From Bryobacterales bacterium (lineage in GTDB: Bacteria > Acidobacteriota > Terriglobia > Bryobacterales > Bryobacteraceae), in assembly GCA_003132905.1 (NCBI GenBank), contig PKZC01000146.1, forward strand, positions 1-11,809: DNA of 11,809 nucleotides, written 5' to 3'. Under the pieces are notes generated by a model. That model worked only from the letters and a program-made list of their open reading frames with translations. It searched no databases and had not been told where the DNA came from. Within the stretch, counting starts at the first letter, position 1; each line of letters starts with the position of its first letter. A program made the position numbers and the translations under genes. This document shows, piece after piece, positions 4,939-11,809 of the stretch.

Positions 4939-7900
4939 CTATTTGACCAGAGCGATTGGGAACCGCTGTCCATTGTTGCTTACGGTTGGGGTCTGACCGT
5001 GTTGATAGATGTTGGCGGCAAGCGGCGGTACTTTGGCGCCGACGTAGTCGGCCAGGCTGAAATTGCTCACGATCCCATTTACCGCGGCCTGTCCTGACAA
5101 ACCGTCGGCCAGAACCCGCGTGAAAAGACCATGATCCTTATAGCCCTCCAGCGCTTCCTGGTCCGTGGTTGCCGCAGCGAGCACGGTTAGCCCAATCCCG
5201 CGGCTGAGGATGGTGGTCGCTGTCTTATCGGTCATGCCGCCCGTCTGGATAGCTTGCTCCATGGCGTCACCCACTGGCTGGGCATGACAAGTATCGATGA
5301 TCACCAGCTTCTTGAGCGCGCGAATATTGGCCAAAAGTCCCGCCAGTTGCTGTCGGCTGATCGCCTCGGACTTAAGATGCGCGGCGTCACCGGCGCTAAC
5401 ATTGGAGGTGATGAGATAATATTCGCCGTCGGTCACCAAGCCATGGCTGGCGACATAGAATACGAATTCATCGTCGGGTCCGACCGCCGATTGCATAGCC
5501 GTTAGGGCCTGAATCACGTGATCCTTATCGGTCTCTGCCGCTGTCGTTAGTAGTTTGACATCAAGCTTTTCAAACAGCGGCGTAGAATATTTCTTCAGCG
5601 TGGCAACAAAGAGCTGAGCATCCGCAACCGAATAAGTGAGGTTGTTTTGCGGGCTCTTCGGGAAATCCTGGATGCCAATCACGACGGCATGAAGCGTCCC
5701 GCGCGGCGCCGGCGGCAGGTGCGCCTCGATGGACGCGGTCACGCTGTTGCTCTGTACACTGCCGTCGGCATTGAATGCGACCGCACGCAACGTATTCGGG
5801 CCGTCGAGCAGCGGCACCGCATAGCTGCGCGTGTCGGGACGGCCGGGAGACGCCGCAGTGCTGTCTTGAACGATAGCCGAGCCGTTGAGAAATACCCGTA
5901 CCAAGCCAATGCCGCCGCCGCCGTCTGTAAGACGCAGTGTGATGTTGAGTTTGGGCTCACTGGTCGTTTGCGGCAGATCGGCAAGCTCGACGATGGGCGG
6001 CAGTTTCTCGTTGCCGATATTGCCGAAGGCGGCAAGCGAACCGCCGGCCATGCTGAGTCTCACCAGGTCCGGCCGATAGAATTTTTCGCGGTAGGACGCG
6101 ATCCCAAAGACGCGATCGCCAATGCGGACATTCAGATTATCTTCCGCCGCGCTCGATGACGAATCGAAAAACCCCTCGGGGGTCAAAGCGAGAGAAGACC
6201 CGTCGTAGAAGCCGATAAGCGCAACGCGCTGTTTGCCGGATGGTACGTCCCATTCCCTAGCCGTTCCGTCCGCGCTGCCCGAGGCTAGCTTTTTTCCATC
6301 AGGAGAAAACGCAACAGCGTTAACTAATACTTTGTTTCCGGTCAGGGTGCGTAATTCACGCGCTCCAGAAATGTCCCAAAGCTTGATCGTCGTATCCGCG
6401 CTGCCGGAGGCGAGCATGCTGCCGTCCGGCGAGAAAGCGACGCTGTAGACATAATTGATATGTCCAGTCAGCGTACGCAGATTTCGGCCGCTCGCAACAT
6501 CCCAGAGCTTAATGGTTTTGTCCCAGCTGCCGGACGCGAGCAATTTGCCGTCCGGTGAGAAGGCAACAGAGGCGACCTTGTCCGAGTGCCCCCTCAAGGT
6601 GCGCAACACGCGCCCACTGGCGACATCCCAGAGATTGATGGTCTTGTCCCAACTTGCCGAGGCGAGCATCTTGCCATCGGGAGAGAAGGCGACAGAGACA
6701 ACGTCGCTGGTATGTCGCCTCAGGGTTTGGAGTTCTTGCCCGCTCGCCACGTCCCAAAGTCTGACAGTTTTGTCTTTGCTGCACGAGGCCAGCGTCTTAC
6801 CGTCCGGCGAAAAAGCCAACGACCAAAGTCCACTGGTATGGCCGCTCAAAGTGCGCAGTTCGCGCCCGGTGGACAGGTCCCAAAGCTTGATGAAATGGTC
6901 TCCGTCGCCTGAGGCCAGGATGGTCCCGTCAGGCGAAATGGCGACACCGATGACGGGACTACTGGTGCGTTCAAGCAATGTGCGCGATAGGCGCCCGCTG
7001 GCGACGTCCCATAGTTTGACGGTCTGGTCATCGCTTGCCGCGGCTAGCACCTTCCCGTCAGGCGAATAGGCAATGGATTCAATCCAATCGGCGCGTCCGG
7101 CAATGGTGCGGGTTTCCCGTCCGCTCGCGACGTCCCAGAGCTTGATGGTGCTGTCGTAGCTAGCCGAAAAGAGAACTTTCCCATCGTGCGAGAATGTTAC
7201 AGCTTGAACGTGTGCCGAATGCCCGTTGAGGGTATGCAGCTCTTGCCCGCGTCCGACATCCCATAGCTTGATTGTGTTGTCCCAACTGCCGGAGGCCAGC
7301 AGCTTGCCATCCGGCGAAAAGGCGACAGACCAAACCGCTTGCGTATGGCCCAAAAGTTGGCGACCGCCGCCCAATTCCCAAAGAATGACGGTTCTGTCCA
7401 GACTTCCGGAAGCCACCAACTTCCCATCGGGCGAGAAGGCAACTGAGATCACGCCGCCCGTATGCCCGCGCAAGGTGCGCAATTCGCGACCGTTGGTCAG
7501 GTCCCAGAATTTGACTGTCTTATCGGCACTGCCCGAAGCCAGCATTCGCCCGTCGGGCGAAAAGGCAACGCAGAGAACGTTAGCCGTATGCCCTGTCAGG
7601 GTGCCAAGCAGGCCGCCGCTGCTCGCATCCCAGAGCTTAATCGTGTGATCCAAGCTGCCCGATGCCAGTATCTTGCCGTCCGGTGAAAACGCGACCGAAT
7701 GGACTTCATTCGTGTGCCCATTGAGGGTGCCGATCTCGCCTCCGCTGGTGGCATTCCAAAGCTTGATGGTTTTGTCGGAACTCGCCGATGCCAGAACCTT
7801 CCCGTCCGGCGAAAAGGCGACGGATTGAATGAAACCGGTGTGTCCGCGAAGCACGCGAATTTCACGACCGCTCGCCACGTCCCAGAGGACAATCGTGTTG

Positions 7901-8070
7901 TCAGCACCACCGGAGGCCAACATCTTGCCGTCCGGCGATAAGGCGATCGAAAGAATCGGCGAGACAGCCCCGAGTTGGGGGAAGATAGCCAGCGTGCTCT
8001 GGTCCTGGGCGGCGGCCGCACCGAGACATGCGGAAAGTATAGCTATGACAGCCCAGATCCGCCTCAACAT
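4939..8070 (-). CDS. Exported WD40-caspase: 14 WD40 blades plus C-terminal peptidase C14 domain
   Basis: The 1,043-residue protein has a signal peptide (MLRRIWAVIAILSACLGAAAAQ) and 14 WD40 units of about 42 residues at about 34-620, enough for two seven-bladed propellers. A linker with L-T-P-E-G-F-F-D and Y-R-E-K-F-Y-R-P-D-L-V follows, the kind found before caspase domains in other bacterial WD40-caspases. Next is a beta-rich, Ig-like segment at about 690-785 (P-P-I-V-E to A-S-I-E-A), then a peptidase C14 domain at about 791-1043. The dyad is present: His876 in Y-V-A-S-H-G and Cys928 in I-I-D-T-C-H-A. Bacterial caspase homologues typically cut after Arg or Lys; the propellers should bind partners or substrates. 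The ATG at 8068-8070 is chosen over an upstream in-frame start at 8107-8109 because AGGAGG lies four bases before it and the leader is then clean. Blades 7-9 and 14 have weak or missing Gly-His pairs. It is divergent from the TPR gene at 8272. Confidence 0.9.
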   Translation of the reverse strand: MLRRIWAVIAILSACLGAAAAQDQSTLAIFPQLGAVSPILSIALSPDGKMLASGGADNTIVLWDVASGREIRVLRGHTGFIQSVAFSPDGKVLASASSDKTIKLWNATSGGEIGTLNGHTNEVHSVAFSPDGKILASGSLDHTIKLWDASSGGLLGTLTGHTANVLCVAFSPDGRMLASGSADKTVKFWDLTNGRELRTLRGHTGGVISVAFSPDGKLVASGSLDRTVILWELGGGRQLLGHTQAVWSVAFSPDGKLLASGSWDNTIKLWDVGRGQELHTLNGHSAHVQAVTFSHDGKVLFSASYDSTIKLWDVASGRETRTIAGRADWIESIAYSPDGKVLAAASDDQTVKLWDVASGRLSRTLLERTSSPVIGVAISPDGTILASGDGDHFIKLWDLSTGRELRTLSGHTSGLWSLAFSPDGKTLASCSKDKTVRLWDVASGQELQTLRRHTSDVVSVAFSPDGKMLASASWDKTINLWDVASGRVLRTLRGHSDKVASVAFSPDGKLLASGSWDKTIKLWDVASGRNLRTLTGHINYVYSVAFSPDGSMLASGSADTTIKLWDISGARELRTLTGNKVLVNAVAFSPDGKKLASGSADGTAREWDVPSGKQRVALIGFYDGSSLALTPEGFFDSSSSAAEDNLNVRIGDRVFGIASYREKFYRPDLVRLSMAGGSLAAFGNIGNEKLPPIVELADLPQTTSEPKLNITLRLTDGGGGIGLVRVFLNGSAIVQDSTAASPGRPDTRSYAVPLLDGPNTLRAVAFNADGSVQSNSVTASIEAHLPPAPRGTLHAVVIGIQDFPKSPQNNLTYSVADAQLFVATLKKYSTPLFEKLDVKLLTTAAETDKDHVIQALTAMQSAVGPDDEFVFYVASHGLVTDGEYYLITSNVSAGDAAHLKSEAISRQQLAGLLANIRALKKLVIIDTCHAQPVGDAMEQAIQTGGMTDKTATTILSRGIGLTVLAAATTDQEALEGYKDHGLFTRVLADGLSGQAAVNGIVSNFSLADYVGAKVPPLAANIYQHGQTPTVSNNGQRFPIALVK
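6210..7971 (-). repeat. Tandem WD40-coding repeats, 14 units of about 126 bp
   Basis: Fourteen units encode [37 protein letters not shown]. The DNA repeats with them: a GTCCGGCGA-type core appears about every 126 bases on the plus strand. Near-identical adjacent units, for example blades 11 and 12, suggest recent duplication or gene conversion. Blade 5 is about two residues short, ending G-G-G-R-Q-L-L-G-H. Confidence 0.85.
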
Positions 8071-8074
8071 TAGC

Positions 8075-8080
8075 CCTCCT
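8075..8080 (-). promoter_or_regulatory. Ribosome binding site of the WD40-caspase gene
   Basis: On the minus strand AGGAGG precedes the ATG at 8070 by four bases. It decides the start in favour of this ATG rather than the in-frame ATG 39 bases upstream. Confidence 0.75.
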
Positions 8081-8260
8081 ACGCAACGGCTTGTCTCAAT
8101 AGCCTGCAAGCTAGCCCATTTTCCCGGCCGATCCCAGCCACATTTTAAGATTCGCCGGATGACCGCGTCGCGTTACTTCATCAATGGAAGAGTCCAAGCG
8201 TCGGACGACCCAAACTTGGTTTTTTGATTAGTTTGGCTACTCTTCGTAGTCTGGACCCTT
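8081..8260. other. Divergent intergenic region between WD40-caspase and TPR genes
   Basis: About 180 bp between two divergent genes must hold both promoters. A T-rich patch at about 8219-8226 lies upstream of the TPR gene. I could not assign -35 or -10 boxes or an operator with confidence. GGGAG at 8261-8265 serves the TPR gene. Confidence 0.4.
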
Positions 8261-8271
8261 GGGAGATGACC

Positions 8272-8913
8272 ATGACGTCGGGTGTTCGTGAAATCCTATT
8301 CCGTTTTTTTGCTGCCGCTGCGGCATTGATGCTGACGCTACGGCCAGTGAGCGCAGAACCATCGATTTGGCAATTATGCGCGAACCAAAACCACGCATAC
8401 ACCTTCGATCAACAGATCGGTGGCTGCACCTCGGTCATCGAAACGCACCACGAAAACCAGATGAATCTTTCGGTCGCCTATGAGAACCGCGGCATCGCAT
8501 ACCTCAACAAGAAGGACTACGAGAATGCTCTCTCGGACCTTAGCGAGGCCATCCGCCTTAATCCGAATTCCGCGAAAGCACTTAATGAACGCTGTTGGAC
8601 GAGTGGGCTCGTCAGCCACGACCTGGCGGGGGCCCTCGCGGACTGCAACGAGGCGCTGCGGCTCCTGCCCAATAATCCCAATTTTCTTAACAGCCGCGGT
8701 CTGGTGCAGTTGAAGCTCGGCACATTCGACAGGGCAATCGCCGACTACGGTTCAGCAGTCGCACAAAATCCGAAAGACGCAGGCTCACTCTACGGCCGTG
8801 GCGTGGCGAAGCTAAAGTCTGGCAATACTGCCGACGGCAATGCCGACATCACCGCGGCGAAGGCAATTAGGCCCGACATTGCCGAAGTATATTCAGGCTA
8901 TGGAGTTAAGTAG
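8272..8913 (+). CDS. Exported TPR protein, four repeats, with paired cysteines
   Basis: From the ATG at 8272 (GGGAG six bases upstream; ATG 8266 and TTG 8224 are in-frame alternatives) this is a 213-residue protein. Residues 1-28 form a signal peptide (FRFFAAAAALMLTL core, cleavage at P-V-S-A). The mature N-terminus has W-x-x-C36 and I-G-G-C52-T, the same layout as Cys35/Cys50 of the TPR protein at 104. Four TPR units follow at about 67-100, 101-134, 135-168 and 169-202. The second carries Cys108 and Cys125 in E-R-C-W...L-A-D-C-N-E-A-L, a cysteine pair I associate with an alphaproteobacterial TPR subfamily and which could form a disulphide across the two helices. The likely role is a periplasmic protein-binding adaptor. 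Its divergent placement beside the WD40-caspase hints at a shared function, but no partner is proven. Confidence 0.85.
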   Translation: MTSGVREILFRFFAAAAALMLTLRPVSAEPSIWQLCANQNHAYTFDQQIGGCTSVIETHHENQMNLSVAYENRGIAYLNKKDYENALSDLSEAIRLNPNSAKALNERCWTSGLVSHDLAGALADCNEALRLLPNNPNFLNSRGLVQLKLGTFDRAIADYGSAVAQNPKDAGSLYGRGVAKLKSGNTADGNADITAAKAIRPDIAEVYSGYGVK

Positions 8914-9088
8914 CCAGGTGTGCTGAGGCCGATATAGATGGCGTTCATAAATACGTTCGCCGGTATTTGGCAAAGCCGTCGCTTTGTGAGCATTCCTTAG
9001 AAGCGCCTCCTCAACATCTTTCAAATAACGGGCACTACGTCCGAGCCCTTACTGAGTGGGAATGGCTCTGCGTTCCGTGCCACGCTAA
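8914..9088. other. Spacer without recognised gene
   Basis: About 175 bp. A plus-strand frame here reads L-C-V-P-C-H-A-K-K-D-A near 9070-9100, faintly like the end of an HNH nuclease, but this is too short to support. Part of it may be a frameshifted upstream piece of the helicase remnant. Confidence 0.3.
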
Positions 9089-9486
9089 AAAGGATGCTAT
9101 GCGCCAACAGGCGCACAGGCCAGCGAGCCCAGCGACATTGTGGCGCTTTCATTCGCAACCCCTGACGAAGAAGCTCAGTATATAGCCACAACTGCGCTGG
9201 CGCTGCGCGACATGGCCTTTGAAGAAGACGACATCGAGCGTGGCCTCTCCTGGTCCGACATTGCTGTCTTGCTCCGCAGCGTCAAAGCTAACGCCGAGCC
9301 AATCATGCTGGCCTTGCAGGCTGCTGGAATCCCGTTCGTCGTAACTGGGATGACCAACTTGTTTGGCACATCTGAGGCTGAAGCTGCGCGCCAGCTATCC
9401 CGCTGGTTCAAAAAATCCGTCAGGTCAGTCGCGCATTCGAGTCTCGAATATGTCTTCAGGGATTTGCGCGCGATCGAAGGCGGCGT
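9089..9486 (+). pseudogene. UvrD/Rep-type superfamily 1 DNA helicase fragment
   Basis: After an in-frame TAA at 9086-9088 the frame reads Q-A-S-E-P-S-D-I-V-A-L-S-F-A-T-P-D-E-E-A, then G-L-S-W-S-D-I-A-V-L-L-R-S, then A-L-Q-A-A-G-I-P-F-V-V-T-G-M-T-N-L-F and S-E-A-E-A-A-R-Q-L. This is the start of the C-terminal (domain 2A) part of a UvrD/PcrA/AddA-like ATP-dependent helicase. The Walker motifs and all upstream motifs are absent. Similarity fades after about 9405, and the frame then runs antisense into the end of the lipoprotein gene (to 9610). The text before 9089 in another frame (L-K-R-M-L-C-A) may be the preceding helicase segment after a frameshift. It is a decayed piece of a protein normally about 600 residues or longer, with no likely function. 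Confidence 0.7.
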
Positions 9487-10998
9487 TCATCCGCCAACGT
9501 TTATTACAGGAGACAGCGGCGGAAGCGCCGAAGGGGTCGCCATCATGGTAAGGAACAAAGATATCAGATTAAAGTTTTTCTGCGATATTTCATCATCACC
9601 GGCGATATAGTACCACTTGCCCTGATCGAAATGAACGACATAAGCATTTGCGGGTGGATGATCGTCCACAATGACAAGGATATAGCGTCTCAGCAAGCCC
9701 AGCCTGCGGTTGCCCTTGATGTAATCATCACCAAACATGTCGCCAGACTTTGGCTCGTACACGAAGCCGCCGTCTGGGTGATCGAGGAGCCACTGGGTTA
9801 CTTCCTGGTCTATTTTCGCGGCTTGCGTTTCTTGGCCTTTGTCGGCGGGGTTGTCATTCGGATTCTCGCTCTCCCGCAGTAATGTGTAAAAACTAGAATT
9901 GTCAGTGTCCTGGTTCCACTGGTAAGAGCGGATTTGCTGGTATATTTCAGGAGTGACAAACGCGATTTTTGGGTGAGGCTTTTCTGTTGCGTTCTTAAGA
10001 ATCCCGAGAGCGGAGTACGTTCTCATCATCGGCGCGCCGCTAGCGAGACCTTCGCTAGCCGCTTTTGCGGGCATCACGGGCATCGTTCGCAACTCGATGG
10101 AGTTTGGCAAACATTTTCGAGCCTCAACGAGATCAACATTGTAACGCGTAATTTCCCTACACTTGGCGGATTTTGGCGGCGTGAATTTCGGTTGGGATCC
10201 GCTGTATAGCCGAACGAGCCGAACCCATAATTGCAACTCCCGCCTCTCTTTCACGAGAGAGCTGCGTGACGCGTGCGGATGGAAAGGCAGAAAATAGATA
10301 ACCAAAGCGTCGTTCGCGCCGGTGGCGGTCGACTTGTTGGTTACTTCCAGGGTGACGTTTCCTGACTGGCTTTTACCTATCGGCGTACTTCTGGTGGAGT
10401 CCTGCGGTTTGGTTACATCGGATTTTGCGGCAATCAATTCCAGAGCCCCATCCGCGGAAAGTTCGGCAATGATGTTCAGAGCTGCATAAAACTCCCTAAC
10501 GTCATATGTCAGGTAGGACACTGCGAAATCCAGCAGCGGAGCAACATTCCAATACGAATCGTTTAACAGCCCGAGCGCTTCAGGACTTATCGGCGTGACC
10601 ATCTGCGCGACGAGTGCCTGGCCCAGCAGAGGCTGATAGCGGATGGTAGGTGTTTCGGAATATTGCGCGCCGCCGGAAACACTCCCCACCTGGCCGGCGA
10701 GCGTCCCGGCGGTCGTACTCCTGGTTGCTGTGGCGCCAATATTGGTGAGGGCACCATTGACTTGGCCAACGACCGATTGCGTCGCATCCACCTCGGTCAC
10801 CTCCATGAACGAGGTTGGTTCATGGTTGTAGACGCGGACGATGTTTGCCAGCGTCTGCGTCTTCGATGTCGATTGGATGATGCTGTTATATCGGTCGCGG
10901 CCTTGGTCAATTGCGCTTGGACCAAGATACTGACATCCGCCGAGAAGACTCAGCATCACGGCAACAAGAACGAACTTACCAGCACTCGTGACCAACAC
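9487..10998 (-). CDS. Large predicted lipoprotein of unknown family
   Basis: I do not recognise the family. Starting from the GTG at 10996-10998, nine bases after a G6 run, the protein has 503 residues. A lipoprotein signal opens it: K-F-V-L-V-A-V-M-L-S-L-L-G-G-C, lipobox Cys at 22, then Q-Y-L-G, with no Asp at +2, so export to the outer membrane is likely. The mature N-terminus has a conserved-looking block, Y-N-S-I-I-Q-S-T-S-K-T-Q-T-L-A-N-I-V-R-V, then E-P-T-S-F-M-E-V-T-E-V. A Gly/Ala/Thr-rich stretch (about 75-110) and a mixed alpha/beta body follow, with W-x-R-L-V-R-L-Y-S-G and Y-I-L-V-I-V-D-D-H. The longer frame to 11157 has a poor N-terminus and was not used. It is divergent from the small two-cysteine gene at 11191. 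Its last codons abut the helicase remnant. Confidence 0.75.
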   Translation of the reverse strand: MLVTSAGKFVLVAVMLSLLGGCQYLGPSAIDQGRDRYNSIIQSTSKTQTLANIVRVYNHEPTSFMEVTEVDATQSVVGQVNGALTNIGATATRSTTAGTLAGQVGSVSGGAQYSETPTIRYQPLLGQALVAQMVTPISPEALGLLNDSYWNVAPLLDFAVSYLTYDVREFYAALNIIAELSADGALELIAAKSDVTKPQDSTRSTPIGKSQSGNVTLEVTNKSTATGANDALVIYFLPFHPHASRSSLVKERRELQLWVRLVRLYSGSQPKFTPPKSAKCREITRYNVDLVEARKCLPNSIELRTMPVMPAKAASEGLASGAPMMRTYSALGILKNATEKPHPKIAFVTPEIYQQIRSYQWNQDTDNSSFYTLLRESENPNDNPADKGQETQAAKIDQEVTQWLLDHPDGGFVYEPKSGDMFGDDYIKGNRRLGLLRRYILVIVDDHPPANAYVVHFDQGKWYYIAGDDEISQKNFNLISLFLTMMATPSALPPLSPVINVGG

Positions 10999-11190
10999 GA
11001 CGGCATACCCCCCACAATCGCCGTTTGAGAATAGAGCTATTAAGTATGCGCGGCTACACAAAGATTCCCGTGTTATTGCGACATTTATGCAATCGAGCGG
11101 ATTTCTCGGCTCGGCACACAAACAGCGCTCGCTCACTGGTTGTACCGATGATAACATAGCGGCGGACGGGGCGTGTCAAGGGAGGCATCT
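10999..11190. promoter_or_regulatory. Divergent promoter region, lipoprotein and small-protein genes
   Basis: This gap of about 190 bp separates two divergent genes and should contain both promoters. No clear -35/-10 pair or operator palindrome is visible. The strong AAGGGAGG at 11178-11185 is the ribosome site of the rightward gene. The G-rich run near 11007-11013 (minus-strand reading) may serve the lipoprotein. Confidence 0.4.
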
Positions 11191-11478
11191 GTGCGGGAAA
11201 TGAATGAAATAAAGATTGCGCTCTGCCTGATAAGCGTGGGCTTCGTGTTGATGTCTTCTGGACCGTTGGCAGCTCAGTCGGATGATAAAGCTATTCTGAT
11301 GCAGGATATCAAAGCCTATCAGGAACGGTGCGAGCCGGTAACAGCGAGCACGCCCACGCATTCCCCGTCATGCGTCAACGAGAAGGCTGGACTGAAAGCG
11401 CGACAGCAAAAGCTTAGTTTGACCGACGCCGATCTCACAGCCCTATTGAAGGCGAGGGGATTCCGAGGGTGGAGGTGA
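11191..11478 (+). CDS. Small secreted two-cysteine protein (paralogue of the gene at 4575)
   Basis: The best start is the GTG at 11191, five bases after AAGGGAGG (11178-11185). An in-frame GTG at 11173 lies before that site, and an ATG at 11200 is a further option. The 95-residue product has a signal peptide to about residue 29 (L-C-L-I-S-V-G-F-V-L-M core, P-L-A-A-Q). The mature part contains Q-D-I-K-A-Y-Q-E-R-C47, then C61-V-N-E-K-A-G-L, then R-Q-Q-K-L-S-L-T-D-A-D-L-T-A-L-L-K-A-R-G-F-R-G. It matches the protein at 4575 through the whole mature domain, and its C-terminal helix is better kept. A disulphide between the two cysteines is likely. The WD40 gene starts 68 bp downstream on the same strand, so the two probably form an operon. 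Confidence 0.75.
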   Translation: MREMNEIKIALCLISVGFVLMSSGPLAAQSDDKAILMQDIKAYQERCEPVTASTPTHSPSCVNEKAGLKARQQKLSLTDADLTALLKARGFRGWR

Positions 11479-11546
11479 TGCTGCTTTAACTGCGGACGGC
11501 GTGTTCGAATTCCCTTGTTGACGCGCGCGTCACGACGGAGGGGACG

Positions 11547-11809
11547 ATGATCAAGCGGACGTTGGCAATTCTGGCCATACTGTGGGCGTGCGTTGGCTCA
11601 GCGTTGGCCCAGGACAAGCCCGAAATATTCGTGCAACTGGGGCATTCCGATATTGTCGACTCCGTCGCGTTTTCGCCGGACGGGCGCTTGCTGGCCTCGG
11701 GCAGCTACGACCATACGGTCAAGCTGTGGGACGTGGCGAGCGGGCGCGAGTTGCGCACCCTCACCGGACATTCCGGCATGGTCATCTCCGTCGCGTTCTC
11801 GCCGGACGG
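11547..11809 (+). CDS. Exported WD40-repeat protein, 5' part only
   Basis: The gene starts at an ATG behind GGAGGGG (11537-11543) and runs off the right edge; 87 codons are visible. A signal peptide [22 protein letters not shown] leads into WD40 blades: [34 protein letters not shown], then [14 protein letters not shown]. The blades are close to those of the WD40-caspase at 4939-8070. Whether it too ends in a caspase domain cannot be seen here. The first codons match the broken start at bases 1-27. It follows the small two-cysteine gene on the same strand. Confidence 0.85.
   Translation, partial: MIKRTLAILAILWACVGSALAQDKPEIFVQLGHSDIVDSVAFSPDGRLLASGSYDHTVKLWDVASGRELRTLTGHSGMVISVAFSPD

Noticed and set aside
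6233..7648. Long plus-strand frames with periodic SQSLTVLS...LPSGEKAT peptides
   Set aside because: They are the antisense image of the WD40 repeats. The periodicity comes from the 126-bp units of the minus-strand gene.
6240..7960. Regular short repeats resembling a CRISPR array
   Set aside because: The spacing is about 126 bp, the repeats are imperfect and in frame, and all the sequence between them is coding WD40 sequence.
8967..9185. Small plus-strand frame with L-C-V-P-C-H-A-K-K-D, faintly like an HNH nuclease end
   Set aside because: Only a ten-residue likeness, no paired upstream His motif, no ribosome site, and it overlaps the helicase remnant in another frame.

Overview
This window looks like an accessory, gene-debris-rich stretch of an alphaproteobacterial chromosome. 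The moderately high GC content (judged by eye), the TPR proteins with paired cysteines, the chemotaxis-receptor fragment and the IS630-type element suggest the Bradyrhizobium/Rhodopseudomonas part of the Hyphomicrobiales. That placement is inference; no rRNA, tRNA or CRISPR array was seen.

Layout. Bases 1-107 hold the 3' part of a short open frame that begins like the signal peptide of the WD40 gene at 11547 and ends in an ATGA overlap with a secreted TPR protein (104-655). Next come a secreted protein of unknown function (771-1328) and a secreted LytM/M23 domain protein that has lost most zinc ligands, as NlpD-type factors have (1566-2156). An IS630-type insertion sequence (about 2289-3379) follows, with its transposase split over two frames. 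Behind it are two gene remnants: WD40 blades (3631-4020) and, joined tail to tail, the C-terminal part of a methyl-accepting chemotaxis protein (4024-4377, minus). Then come a small secreted two-cysteine protein (4575-4874), a large WD40-caspase gene on the minus strand (4939-8070) and, divergent from it, a second secreted TPR protein (8272-8913). After a UvrD-type helicase fragment (about 9089-9486) lies a minus-strand lipoprotein gene of unknown family (9487-10998). Divergent from that is a second small two-cysteine protein (11191-11478), followed 68 bp later by a new WD40 gene that runs off the window end (11547-11809).

How it may work together. Apart from the transposase and the debris, every gene carries a signal peptide or lipobox, so the products should act in the periplasm, at the outer membrane or outside the cell. 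The order small two-cysteine protein, WD40 protein, TPR protein appears once in full (4575-8913), once as its first two members (11191-11809) and once as WD40 start plus TPR (1-655). This looks like a duplicated exported WD40/TPR/small-protein module. The central piece is an exported protein with 14 WD40 blades and a caspase-like protease domain that keeps its His/Cys dyad. A role in envelope protein assembly or signalling by proteolysis is a hypothesis; the sequence shows architecture and linkage, not function.
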